From the NCBI GenBank assembly GCA_015039365.1, contig WION01000023.1, positions 124,001-188,000 on the forward strand: 64,000 nucleotides of DNA, read 5' to 3'. The notes under the pieces were generated by a model. That model was given only the letters and a program-made list of their open reading frames with translations. It made no database searches and was not told the origin of the DNA. Position numbers and translations under genes: made by a program. The first letter of the stretch is position 1; every line of letters begins with the position of its first letter. Below, one piece after another: positions 1 to 11,640 of this stretch. The DNA is from Amanita rubescens. Taxonomy: Eukaryota; Basidiomycota; Agaricomycetes; Agaricales; Amanitaceae.

Positions 1-3000
1 AGCATTCACGCGTCGTTCAACTCAACTTCCGCAACGCGTACCTATGCTTGCATAATGGTTCTTATGCCTCGGACACGTTACCCAAGCCATTCCTGAAGCT
101 TGCTGAAATCTGGGATTCACGTGTACGCATTCAGCTCACTCACGACCTTACCCACTCGGATAGCCAACCTCCGACTCAAGACCCCGGTAACAAGCTGTCA
201 CCACTATTGGCAACCGCCGAGACAACGAGGAAGAGTCCCGGAGTCATCTCAAAGGCGACTGTAGACAAGCGAGAACGCGTCCGAAGCACGTCAACGCCAA
301 CACGTCCTGTCTCAACTCCGAGTAGGACCACCCTTCTCCCTATGAAGGACAAGCCCCGTCCTTCAACCGTTCCACGCAAACACGACTCTCCACGAGTCAA
401 GTACAATGCTGGAAAGAGAGACTCGGCCCTTGAGTCTCCAGATACCCCGAGACGAGTTCAAGTCACTCGTACTCAAGAGCGTCCGAGCTCGTTGAAGCCG
501 GATCTCACTCCCGCATCTCGTGAACTCCAAAGGAATTCACCGAGTAAGCCCAACGAGCCAGCAATAGCTCGTGGTTTAGATTCACGAGGGAAACTTCCCT
601 CGGAATTGTCTAAGAAGATGGAATTGTCCGTCTCTCATACACCATCTCGGAAATCCAATACGCGTGATAAGCGTATAACGCCACCAATGTTAGAACCCTC
701 CGTGTTTGTCCGGAAACTTCCAGACAAAAGTACGAGAGTTGTCGGAAACTCGTCTAAGTCACGAGTCGTTGCTGTTGCTACATGTTGCGCTCCTAGCCCT
801 CGTGCTGAATCCAAATTGAAATCTCAAATTGGAAACAAGTCAGTTAACACGAAGGAACAAGTGAGCACAGCCGATTACGCACCTTTGTCCGAGAAAGCCC
901 CCCCGCTGTCTAAACCCTTGCCCGTCTCCTCTATACGGGCCAGCCCTCCTGTTCAGCTCAATAATGGGTTAATTCTTGCACCCTCCTGGCTTTCCAAACA
1001 ATGCGAACCTCGTGTCGTCAACATGAAGTCAGTAGTGAGTAAGATTACTCACTTAACGGACGAAACTCATCCGAAGACTCTTCACCAAGCCGGAGACCCG
1101 CAGTTTGGTAATCCACCTCCCGTGCGAGAAGTCAATTCGGCTCGAACAAACCATAGAAGCGAAGGGAAGCTCGCCCTTGCTTCCCGAAATCTCGAATGAG
1201 CATACACCGGTGCGCTCGTCTGATATTCTTGGATTTGTGAGCGCACCCAGCCATATTTCTTCATTCTCTGGTGAAATGGGGGAGAAACGGCACGTCAGTA
1301 ATGCCGTTGTTAATATACAGAACATCAAATGTGAGGAAGAATCCTCACCAGTCCCGGAAGACTTCATGCTGCCAGTCTCCGCTTCTGTCACCTCTCCCGT
1401 TCTCGCATTGCCGGTCGCACCCGTTTGGGCATCTCTCGTTAGTATACACAATAACGAAGATGAGGAAGTTTCCTCACCTGCTCTCCCTGCACGTAACATG
1501 CCTACTTGTCAATCTCCAGATGAGGCTTCACCACCGGCTGAGGTGGTATCGAGACGATGCAGCCTGAACATTGTCAATATATACAACAACGTAGACGAGG
1601 AAGTCCGATCCTCACCTGTCCCTCCTACTCGTGGTACTTCTCCTCATCGGTCTCCCAAGGTTACAACACCTATTGAGGTGTTACCGAGACAACGTAACTA
1701 TGACATTGTCAGTACACATCGAGGAAGTGAGGAAGCCTCCTCAACTGATGACGTGGCAGTCCCTACACTGTCAGCTCCCAATCCCATCATCCTTCCCGTC
1801 CTCTCTGTTCAAGCCGAACCCTCTGGTGAACCCGCAGACGAGGATGAATCATCTGCTAAGGTGGTATCACAACAATATGATCCAAACATCGTTAGCAGCT
1901 CAAAGCCATCAAGAGTGAGTAAAGTATACTCACCGTACCCTAGGACCGCTCGTAAGCAGTCCGAACTCTTGAAAACTCCTTCCGAAGTGTCAGAAGGAAG
2001 ACCACGTGTGAAAGCCATGGTACACGTTCAGGAGCATACAGTTCGACGCTCCTCTATCCTCAACGACTCCGTTTGTCGGATCCCAAAGGTTCTACCTAGC
2101 AGAACAGTTGCTACTGTGTCCGAATCGAAGTCTCGAATTGGAGACACAGCGGTCAGTACAAGAAAGCTAGCAAGTCGGACAGAATACATGCCCTTTGCCA
2201 AGGAAACTTCCTTGGTGCCAAAACCTTCGCCAGTCTCCCCTACACCGGCCATCCCCTCTTCACAGCTCCAAAATGAGCTAATCCGTTCACCTCCTCGTGT
2301 TTCTAAACGACGTGAGGTTCACGTTACGAACAAGAAACTGGTAGTGAGTAAAGTCACTCACCAAAAGAATGAAGTCCGTTCTAGAGTCCCTGAGCCAGCC
2401 TTAAATGTGCGGGCTGGTAAGAATTTACTCGCTCCCTCTGCGAGAAAGCCACAACAGCTCAAAAAAACTGTTGAAGTCAAGAGGAACGCACCTGCGCCTC
2501 TCGAAACGTCAAAAGAGAGCGTAATCGAACGCTCTACGTCAATTCCTGGACCTTCTAACATACGGGTCCAATCTTCTTTACTTTCAATCGAATTGGGGGA
2601 GAAACGGCGGATCTACGACACCACCGTCGTTAATATACAGCACATAAGTGAGGAAATGTCCTCACCTAATGCCTCGGTAGCGTCCATGCTATCCGTCCCT
2701 GCTCCCGCTACCTCTTCCATCCAAGCAGAGGCTCCTCGTCACCCACTAGACGAGGACAGGCCACCTATTGAGGCAGTATCTAGACAACATGGCCTAAATG
2801 TTGTCAATGACAGAACAACAGTGAGTAAGGTATACTCACGGAACTCCCAGACTGTTCAAAGGCAGTCTAACCCCAACAACTATCCTTCTGAAGTTTCAGA
2901 AGGAAGGCATTTAGCGAGCGCTGCAGCATACGTTCAAGAACGCAGACGTAGACGTTCACTCGATTGTGACGAAACCATTCGTCGTATCCATAAGGGTCCA

Positions 3001-4740
3001 CTGGACAAGACAAACGAGTCCGCATCCCAACGACTGAGCCTATTCATCGTTAGGAGAGAAATAGACTTGAGCATGAGTGCATGCTCACCCGAAGATTCCG
3101 AACCCCCTCCGGTACAACCTGAGGCTGCTCCTCAGCACTTCAACATCCCGAGAGCCACTGAGCTCTCTATTCCCTGTTCGAAACTGGTTCTGCGCCGTCC
3201 TGAGCCCATGTTGAAATCTCGGAAAATCGTGCGGAAAGACTCCCGGAGTCCGTCAACGTCGAGGAACGTGTTGAAGACACCCCTCAAGACCCATACACCG
3301 TCAACAACGAGGAAAGGAATGTTAACCTGCACTCACCTAGTCCCCGTGTGGCTGTCTCGTCACCCTACCCTTCAATTCTTGTCCATCCCGTGCAGGCTTA
3401 TCCAATCCTCCAGCTGAAAAGCATCGCGCTTCAGCTGGATCAGCCTTTCATGCGGTCGAACGTTGGGCCCGACTGTCTCGATTCATCCCGACAGCAAGTG
3501 CTAGACGTCGTCAGTGGAACAGTTGGAGTGAGCATCAACCCGCACTCACCTGTACCAAGCGCAGTCCCCACGTTGTTCTTCTCATCGACGTCCACCAGTG
3601 CTCTACTGTCCCTTCCAACGACCCAGTTGAGTAGCGCTTTGCGCCAACTGGTTGGATCTTCAACACAGTCGAGTGACTTGCCCTCTCAATCCCGACGATA
3701 TCCCTGTGATGTTGTCAGTCAGTCATTCAACCCGAGCGCCGCTGCGTACTCACCTCAACCTGCAATGGCGCTCACACTGCCGATACTCCAAGCTGTAGCT
3801 TTCGACCTTGACTGTAGTCTTGGCACGTCGTTGAGAATGACGCGGGTCCTCAGTGTCATTACCTTCTGCGCAATCCACAATCGCAAGGCTGAAGAGACGG
3901 AGTACACAATCATCCACGAGGATGACAAGACTCCCACTTCAGCCCCTCCTTATGCCTACGTCGACGCCAAGGCCGCAGCAAATGCGCCACCCTCGCTTCC
4001 GCCCAAACCTTCGTGGTGGGCGGAAACTCCTGATTCCACGAGCGTCGAACGTATTTGGCGCACCCGCTATAAGCCGTCCAACGTAGCGGTTAACTCGAGA
4101 CAACTGGATTGCCTAGTTGTCAATAAAACGAATGTGATGGGTGAACATCACTCACATCTACGCTGGGCGGAAATGATACCGCCCAACTTAACAATGATCT
4201 TCGTACTCGGAAATGAACCTGGTCCCGAGGCTAAAGCAACGAACGAATTGGGTCACTCCCTAACCCATGAGCGTCGCGCGGAATCTCCACGTTGTCAATA
4301 TTCTCGGTCTCCTTCGTTGTTGGCTTCACCGTGACTCCGAGTCCCCCAAATCTGTAAATCTGTAAATTATGAAGATATCCATCAATAAAATGACTAAATC
4401 CGAGTTGTAAACATACAACTCACCTAATTAATCAACTTAATCATTTACGACCACGGAGACTCATCTCCGAACATTTAATTTTACTCCACTTCTCTTGAAG
4501 GGGAAAGGACTCGGCGAGTCAAACGCGATTCGCCTTAAAAATAATAAATCAACCGAGAGTTAAATCAAACTCTCTGAAAACATACGGAAGACTCGCCATT
4601 AGGTCTTCCAACTGTTCATTGGACATTCACGTACTCGGGAATACCGTATCTAGCATGTCCCGCAGTTAATAAAAGTACAGGAAAACGAAAGGAAGAAGGC
4701 TTACCGGCTGGTAGTCTCTATCCCTTTCTCCTGCACTCGT
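1..4740. repeat. Dense array of short inverted repeats (mini-hairpins)
   Basis: Short inverted repeats with 5-9 bp stems and 1-10 nt loops recur every few tens of bases. Examples (stem/stem): 384-388/394-398, 419-424/432-437, 553-558/567-572, 585-592/595-602 (2-nt loop), 658-663/671-676, 1035-1042/1045-1052, 1331-1337/1342-1348, 2198-2205/2208-2215, 2884-2892/2895-2903 (9-bp stem, 2-nt loop), 3068-3074/3081-3087, 4164-4170/4179-4185. They continue downstream of the last stop codon at 4334: 4402-4409/4414-4421, 4454-4459/4464-4469, 4508-4512/4516-4520, 4555-4561/4568-4574 and 4586-4592/4603-4609. GTGAG...CTCAC pairs recur most often. I know of no named family with this pattern. It could form foldback DNA or structured RNA. 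Confidence 0.8.
48..4334 (+). pseudogene. Low-complexity repeat protein ORFs in two frames (48-1199, 1105-3417, 3348-4334)
   Basis: Three long overlapping open frames of 383, 770 and 328 codons cover this stretch. The first and third share a frame and the second is shifted, so either unrecognised introns or frameshifts join them. The product is rich in Ser, Pro, Arg, Lys and Val and has no recognisable domain. It contains internal repeats: a large unit starting near 811 is repeated near 2120 (for example the segment GEKRxxxxxxVVNIQ at 1276 and 2595), and a smaller unit of about 130 bp repeats at 1309, 1438, 1573 and 1708 (VNIQN, VSIHN, VNIYN, VSTHR, each followed by an EExSS-like block). Many recurring peptide motifs, such as SKVTH, SKVYS and EExSS, are simply the translation of the hairpins. 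It may be a real disordered protein or an open frame produced by the hairpin array. Confidence 0.4.
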
Positions 4741-4937
4741 GACCCCTTATTGCTTGATTTACGCATGGTTCACAAACGAGAGGTCGACGCAAAGTCCTAA
4801 CCTCGAGGCTGGCATATCGTCAGTACTTTTCACTGAGCCACCTTTCCCATTGGAATCCCAGTGGATTCCTAGGATTCCGAGAGGAATCCCAGTGAATTCC
4901 TAGGATTCCTACCAAAATCAGATGGAGTCCTAGGACA

Positions 4938-5140
4938 TCCCAGCTCATTCCCAGCTCATTCCCAGCTCATTCCTAATTCATTCCCAGCTCATTCCCAGCT
5001 CATTCCCAGCTCATTCCTAATTCATTCCCAGCTCATTCCCAGCTCATTCCCAGCTCATTCCCAGCTCATTCCCAGCTCATTCCTAATTCATTCCCAGCTC
5101 ATTCCCAGCTCATTCCCAGCTCATTCCTAATTCATTCCCA
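4938..5140. repeat. 12-bp minisatellite in the E1 subterminal region
   Basis: Tandem copies of CCCAGCTCATTC are interspersed with the variant CCTAATTCATTC. This is a clear direct-repeat array just inside the left end of E1. Confidence 0.9.
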
Positions 5141-6192
5141 CCACATCCATATATTCATGGAAACTTCCTGCTGATGGATTCCTACTCATTTCCTGCTGTT
5201 CCTATTGATAAAAGTGGTGTACTTGACACACCAGTGGACACATATTTGTGTTACTATGTTTGATCTTTTGTTCTGATGCTGTGTTTGGGTGCAGAGCTTT
5301 ACCTACACATGCTAGTAGATGTGACATGTAGTGGACAGCTAAACTCACACCTATGGGATTTGTAGTAAACAGCACCAAACAGACCAGCTCTTCTTACCTG
5401 TAGGGAGTACTCTCAGGCTACACTAGATTGGTTACAAACTTACCACTCTTGATACTGCTTGTTATAGACTGCATTTCTAAACATCTAAAGCATCCTATTA
5501 GTAAGTCTGCCTGAGGGCTAGACAATTGTTACAACATTAGTGATCAGTTGTAACAAACACTTGGTTAGATTTTAACATCTATTTCATCCCAAGTATAAGG
5601 CTTGGCCTGTAGCAGCAAACACATCAAAAACCTGATTGTCTGATCAGTCTGATAGAGTCTGTCATGCAATTTGTCTGAATGTCTGACTATCTGACAGGTA
5701 CTATTGCACTAGCTTTTGTCTGATTGTCTGACTATCTGACAGGTGCTGTTGCACTGATTATCCAATTGTCTGACAATCTGACAGGCACTGTTGCACTAAA
5801 TGTCTGATTGTTAGCCATCTGACAAGCACTGACAGGCTGTGTTGTGGCACTAATTGTCTGACTGCCTGATTATCTAACAGCCACTGTTGAAGTGAACTGA
5901 TGTAATAATCAGGTCTAATGATGCCACAGACAAAATTAGATGTTTGCCTTGTTTGCTGATGGCCTATGGGCTGCCACTTCATGGTGCATGTCCAAGGCCT
6001 GAGGTGAGTGGTGGCTATGTTGTTTGCTCTGGCATGACAAGCCACATCTCAGGTGCTTTGAACTGTCCATTACAAAATCAGACAGCAACCTGGACAATAT
6101 AAGACCAAAGCCTTGTTACACTTTGGCTTTGGAGCTGGATCGAGTCACTCATGCAGTGCATTTCACAGATATATTTTCTGGTAGGTGTGCAT

Positions 6193-6540
6193 GCATCAGG
6201 AAAACTGCCAAAATTCTGATGATGTCCAATGATAATCTGGAACACTAGCTGTCTGATTGTCTGATCATCTGGCCAGTTCTGGGACACTAATTGTCTGATT
6301 GTCTGATTGTCTGGCCAGCACTGGAATGCTAGTTATCTGATTGTCTGACATCATCTGACTACATCTGATAATTTGTCAGACAATCAGACAATCAGGCAAC
6401 CAGTATTCTAGTGCTGGCTAGCCAATCAGACAATTAGTGTTCCAGAACTGGCCAGATGATCAGAAAATTAGACAACTACATAGTATTACTGTATTCTAGC
6501 ACCTCAGACATTATCAGAAATTTGGCAATTTTCCTGATGC
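6193..6540. mobile_element. M2: palindromic MITE rich in GTCTGA repeats
   Basis: The ends are inverted copies: GCATCAGGAAAACTGCC at 6193 and the reverse complement of GGCAATTTTCCTGATGC at 6540. The interior is itself an inverted repeat built from TGTCTGATTGTCTGA motifs on the left and TCAGACAATCAGACA on the right, with shared blocks such as CTGGCCAG. It has the same architecture as M1 at 38767. It is nested in E1. Similar motif arrays outside the palindrome (5630-5900, and 26440-26730 in E3) suggest shared ancestry. Confidence 0.75.
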
Positions 6541-7349
6541 AGTTGCTTGGCATTGGTTGGGATTGTCATACTCATGACAAAATCCCAAAACAATTTGTAA
6601 AAATGTAAAAGATTGTTTGATCCTGGTCCAAGTGCAACTTAAGACTTGAGTCCCACCCAATCTGAGCTTAAGTTCAGGCTCCCAGAGCAGTGCCAGTGGT
6701 TGGTGCCAGTGCATTGAAGATGGATGGCAGTTTTGTGAGATGGGTGGTGGTGTGGACAGGTAGACAGACAGGTGGCAAGACAGCCTGTTGTTACAAACTT
6801 GTGAGTCCAGTGACCGATTTACAATGGTAATTCCAATCTACTTCAAGTCATGATCCTATATAAGTCAATACTAAAGCAGATAGCAACTTCAAAGCACCTG
6901 AGGAAGAGTGTGGATGATAAGTGATGACAAGTGGATTGTATCCAAATGTGCTTGTCTGTATGAATCAAGCATAAGGGTAAGAATGGATAAGGAAGGCATA
7001 AGGAATGAACATGTCCAACTTGAAGCACAGTCTGAATGGGTTTCACATGACCTTCACCTGATTCAAGGATGCTATATGGAACATATATCATGTGTATATA
7101 AATGGCACCCTTGGACAGTATGGTGGAAATATGTAATGAATTGAAAGTCCAAAACTTATTTTGCCAATATCTCAAGTTTGGCTTTGTTTGGCTTCACCAA
7201 GTCTATATGATCTGGATCACACGAATTTTCCGCATTTTTTGAAGATTTTTTGGTAATTTTATCTCAAGAAAAACAAGGACAAACAAACAATAATAAACTT
7301 TGCATATTCATTTGAAGCAAAAGAGTATTTTTCCAAAAAAGGAAATTCT

Positions 7350-7485
7350 AAAAATATCTTATCTATTTTTATCTTATCTTATCTTATCTAACCCTTTTGC
7401 ATTACTTAATTTGCTTATCCTATATCAAACAAGTACTCTATCTATCTATCTATCTAATCTATCTAATCTTATCAGCACTGCCACC
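7350..7485. repeat. TATCT / CTAT simple-sequence repeats
   Basis: Runs of TTATC and CTAT units in the right half of E1. No gene is visible here. Confidence 0.85.
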
Positions 7486-7853
7486 CCATCCTGAAGGGGG
7501 TGGTGGGGGGGAAATATGTGCCAAATGTCCCCTCCTTATATACCTGTGGACCTGCGCACAGACCATGTCAAGTCACATGATCACCTTCATTCCCAGTCCA
7601 TTCCTAGTCCTACCCAGTCCTACCAGTCCCAGCTGAAAGCATTCCTAGGAATGGCCTACCCATTCCTTGCACTGGGGTGGGAATGTGCTGGGAAATCATT
7701 GGGAATACACTGGGACATTTTCCCCTTTTTTGGGGGGGAAACACCCATTCCTAGCATTTGCTAGGAATGCTAGGAATTTCCCAGCGGATTCCGCGGATTC
7801 CTAGCATTCCGCGCGGAATCTGCTAGGAATAGGTGGCTCAGTGTAAAGACCTC

Positions 7854-8442
7854 AAAACTCGTGCCAGATCATCCATTGCAAAACTAAGTAGTACAATCTC
7901 TTTTCACGCAAAGGCATATATGAAATGCCATGCGGCATTGGTTCGACTTCACCCGGACATCGATACCCTCGCTCATTTCCGTGAATTAAAGGCGGACGAT
8001 CTAAAGTCAAGTACTGCCCTACTGAATCCCAATCAACCTGGATCAACATCAGTGGAACTATCATGGATATGGCAGGCAGGCCTATCGACAAGAGGGGAAA
8101 CACCCGAACGGTTACGGGAATGTACAAACATGTTTATCGTTCTCATAACCTTTTGACATGTTCCTAGTCCAGCGCGTACACTGGTTAAGGGCCCGTGCAC
8201 AAATGCATCGTTGGTCTGAAGAAGTAACTCTCGTCGGGTATGAAATGCGTTGGACGGTTCAGTATTATGTCTCTAACATGAAAGTGTGGGAGGCCAGAAT
8301 GGCGAACCCAATGTCTGGGCCGGCGGCATATGCGGCCCGCAAGTCAGCAATGTGGAAATCGATGGCGATGGATGCTGAAGATACATTTGAACAGGGAAAT
8401 AAATCTTATGTTCGGTGTTTGCAAGTCAATAAATGTATATAA
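7854..8442 (+). pseudogene. KDZ transposase C-terminal remnant (KDZ1)
   Basis: Two exons are visible. The first runs in frame from 7854 and contains RSSIAKLSS, AYMKCHAAL and ELSWIWQ. The intron is 8122-8167 (46 nt), with donor GTACAAAC and acceptor TTCCTAG. The second exon contains the tract RVHWLRARAQ, followed by MHRW and by EMRWTVQYY, a C-terminal signature I associate with KDZ transposase proteins, and ends at the stop at 8442. The DDE core and N-terminal cysteine clusters are missing; E1 ends exactly where the coding match begins, so the gene was truncated or disrupted there. No upstream KDZ exons were recognised left of E1. It is not a close copy of the transposase at 11641-17932. Confidence 0.75.
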
Positions 8443-8557
8443 ACTTCATGATCTATGCCGTTTATGCCTCAGGAAATGCCGGGCACACTGAAATTTTCTG
8501 GTCACGTGCTAGTTCTTCAGCTTATCATCAATCATCACCATACGTTCCAAGATCAAC

Positions 8558-10698
8558 ATGCCCGACACCTCTAAACTGAGATCCAAAGCAGGTATCCCAG
8601 CGGTCACCATCCTCGATCCCCAAGAAGTGCTTGACTACATTGAATCACGTTTCAGGGCGCAATGGAATGAGATGATTGTTACTGATCTTGAGCAAGGGCA
8701 GGCAATCGTAACCGGCATGAATCTTGAACTGGTGAGCGGCACATTGAATCAAATGTAAGATTCACTTCCTGAATTGTCTAGCATATGGCATTACTTTGGA
8801 TTGGCATATGTGCTGCCACCGGCAGGCTTGTCAATGTGCCGGTTCTCATTCGGCAATTGTCGTTCTATTTGCAATCTGGACAGCCCGATGACTGGAACAG
8901 ATTGATGTGCCCTTTGGATTTTCTTCTATCATTGGATGCCGGCAATCATCCATCATATTCCACTGGCATCATTGCTACGTATGTCCAGGACTGGTGGACA
9001 AAAGATTGGGAGAGCCATCCAACGTTAAAAGATGTGTTAAACACTGATAACATTTATGAAGCTGTTATGGCGCATCGCGAAGAATGTGCCAAGTCAAAAT
9101 TAAGACCGAATGCCGAAGTGCCGAAGCCACTCCTCGTACCTCCTAGTCTCCAAACCAACTGCTTGAGTTGTCATCATTATCGTCTTACGGCCATGGAGGC
9201 GATAAACGATCTCGAAGGTCTTCGTAATCGTGTTCAGGCTCTAGAGTCGGAACTCGAGAACCAATCTCGGCTGATGGCACACTGTGCTTCAGGCTTCATC
9301 GGGTTACATGAAGAAGCACTTCGAAAAGAGGCCCTAAACCCGTCTGAATCGTACGTTGCTACAATGCGTACACCCACAGCGCCAGCTACTCCGGCATATG
9401 ACCCAGGTCCGTCGGCATCCGATCCAGCTCCATTGCCGGATGCACCACGACGTTCGCAGCGCGCTCGAAGACCTGCAGAGATCACCCCTGGACCGGAAAA
9501 CAATAGAAAACGCCCAACCAAAAAAGAATTCACGAAAAGGCAGCTCATTGAATTGTTGCATGAACATTACGATGCAGAGCACCGCCGGCTGGAGCAGCAC
9601 CCGTCCCTAAAGTGGACTTGGGGTGTCGATGTTCTCGAATCAGATATCAGTAATATGTTCCGTGCGGCGGACAGAGAATATGAACTGCCCCATAGCGGGT
9701 ATGACTGCTCATTGACCGGATATGATTCAGGCGAGACATCATTCGAGGCTTCATCCCCAGTCACCGTGGCAAGCGAATTCCACAGTGCATTGAATTCCGA
9801 TTATCCCAACGTGCCAGAACTTGCCTCAGAAGACATCCCGCACCACTTCCTGAAACCGCCCCTGTGCTCTTACCGCTCACCTGCCACAAGCGCACATTTG
9901 CCGAATATTGCCGAACATAGTAGTTCTTCACATGCCAGTATTGGTTCATCTTCGAGGGACTCTATGGTTGACGCGTTGTATGGCCCACAATTACCGGAAA
10001 ACAACAAACATGGTTCTTCACATGCTGGCATCGGTTCATCCTCTTCTAGGGACTCAATGGTTGATGCGTTGGATGAGCCAGTTGTAACCGCCTGGCGTGA
10101 AGACAGCCTTTCAGATGATTCCATGATCAAGGCATTGGGTGCCGACCAACCCAAAGCCCACCCTGAGGACGGATATTCAATGATCAGAGCATTGGGTGAC
10201 ATCGGGTCAAGGACAATTGCCACTACTCTTGCTTCGGACGCGTCTGATGATTCCATGTTAAGGGCATTGGACGCTGGACGGACGTCCAAATTGCACACTG
10301 CCGATTACGGATCCCACATCTCCGATGATTCCATGATCAATGCATTAGGTGACAATGAATCATCAGGTCCGTATGCTGCCAATGATGATCGTTCATCAAC
10401 CTCAGAGGACTCCATGCTTAGTGCTTTGTATGGCAACGAAGCATCGGATCGCCCTGCTGCCGATGTAAATGATGCCGATTCCATGTTGAATGCAATTAGG
10501 GGCAATGCTCATCGTCAGCAACATTCTTTGGTCGCTAGTTCTATTGATGAGTTTCTCGGGGCCTTAACACAATCGTCACCTGCGCTGCGTTCTGTTGACA
10601 ACTTTCTCACTCCTCTAGAAGAAGATCACTCGCAGTTCTTGATCATCGAGGATTCGGATTCTGAGGATGCACCTGTTAAGCTGGCAAAGAACTGTTAA
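8558..10698 (+). CDS. Gene Y: protein of unknown function with DSMxxAL repeats, 3' end broken by element P
   Basis: Exon 1 is 8558-8731 and the intron 8732-8781 (50 nt, GTGAGC...TAG); exon 2 stays open to 10698. The first 250 residues have a folded-protein composition, with a CxxC (LSCHHY) and a short coiled-coil-like stretch near ALESELENQ. A basic segment (RRSQRARRP, later NRKRPTKKE) follows. The C-terminal third carries eight degenerate copies of a short motif, DSMVDALYG, DSMVDALDE, DSMIKALGA, YSMIRALGD, DSMLRALDA, DSMINALGD, DSMLSALYG and DSMLNAIRG, separated by disordered linkers. The acidic end (IIEDSDSED) runs into element P at 10670, so the last residues (VKLAKNC) are encoded by P. 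The native C-terminus is lost or was close. The family is not recognised. It could be a passenger gene of an older transposon. Confidence 0.65.
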
Positions 10699-11327
10699 TT
10701 AGCAGTGGACACAGGCCCTGTGTCCCTTGGTAATTAGCAAGGATGTTGGGCTTGCGGCTCACTTTCAATAAATCCCAATAATTATATAGGGAAATTTTGA
10801 TGAAGTCCCTTTTCCCACAACTAAAGTTACCATTTTTGGAAGGTGGGGGATGTTTGTACATGTTATGAGATGGGAATTGGATCAAAATAAAGGAACAAGG
10901 GGATAATTGCCATATTTGGTAAGATAGGCAGATTCCAAATAAGGAAAGCAAGTTAGGATGCCATTTTTGGAAGGTTGTGAGGGTGTTTGTACATATTTGT
11001 ACATGTTATGGCACAAATTCCTTATTTGGAAATAGTTGCCAGATGTCAAATAAGGTGAAATGGGAAGCAATGTGATCGTGGGAAAATATTTCCTAAAATG
11101 GAAAGTGATTACGTAATCTCAGGGTCAATGAAATGTGTAGCCTTGGTCAGTGGCTTTCTAAATGTGGTTGTATGACAGTGTTTGGTGCTGATTTCATTGA
11201 GATATTCACTAATTGATTTTCAGGGTCAAATTTCTAAAAAAGGAAATAGATAATGTAATGTGTGCTTTAGGATCCAGTGGCGCATTTCCAAAAATGGAAA
11301 TAGCGCACTTCGGACTTGCCATTTTGG
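10670..11327. mobile_element. Outer P element, left part (interrupted by T)
   Basis: It starts with CACCTGTTAAGCTGGCAAAG and matches the first 658 bp of the intact P copy at 28800-31323 with very few differences. It stops at CATTTTGG (11320-11327), offset 650 from its own start; the same octamer lies at offset 650 in the intact copy (29450-29457). The rest of the element resumes at 35904 with a second CATTTTGG. The left flank octamer TGAGGATG (10662-10669) is not matched on the right side (ACTACATG after 37782), so the insertion site of the outer P itself may be rearranged. Confidence 0.9.
11320..11327. repeat. Target-site duplication of transposon T, left copy
   Basis: CATTTTGG, repeated at 35904-35911. 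The two copies are the broken halves of one site within element P. Confidence 0.92.
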
Positions 11328-11536
11328 CACCTGTTCAGCCGGCAAAATCTTGCAAATTAGCAGTGGTGACTCATTGAGTCACCATTGTTAGTTAGCAGCG
11401 TTCTTCGCTTTGTCTCTCACTTTCAATATTTGCCGTTATAAAAAATCGTTTTTTCACTTGTCCCTGCCTAGATCAGTTTATACCCACGTGATAGCTTATG
11501 TAAAACACCTTTCTGGCACCTCCGCCACTGCCACGT
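11328..11536 (+). repeat. Left terminal inverted repeat of T
   Basis: A 209-bp terminal repeat. It includes a perfect 9+1+9 hairpin at 11365-11383 (GGTGACTCA, T, TGAGTCACC) and ends just before the 3' region of the transposase gene. Confidence 0.92.
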
Positions 11537-11640
11537 GAGAGATTTCTAACTGTACAGCAAGTCTAACATTCATCTTTGTCATCAAGCTGTATAGCAGGGT
11601 ACATAGCGCATGAAATAATGAAAATACAAATACTTAGCCT

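Larger units (their letters stand above)
4821..7853. mobile_element. E1: non-autonomous hAT-like element
   Basis: The left end reads CAGTACTTTTCACTGAGCC. The right end, reverse-complemented, begins GAGGTCTTTACACTGAGCC, so after the first few bases the two ends form an inverted repeat. The same asymmetric pair of termini (CAGTAC.. and GAGGTC..) bounds E2 and E3 in this window; E1 is in the opposite orientation. The subterminal zones at both ends are rich in GGAATCC and CCTAGGAAT blocks. No transposase ORF is visible. No clear target duplication was found: 4813-4820 and the bases after 7853 match poorly. E1 abuts the start of a KDZ remnant on its right. The interior holds a minisatellite (4938-5140), a nested palindromic MITE (6193-6540) and simple repeats. 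Confidence 0.7.

Noticed and set aside
4940..5140. CRISPR-like array
   Set aside because: The repeats are contiguous 12-mers without spacers; this is a minisatellite in a fungal element.
9234..9600. Overlapping ORFs antisense to gene Y
   Set aside because: Shadows of the real frame, which has a clear intron and repeat structure.
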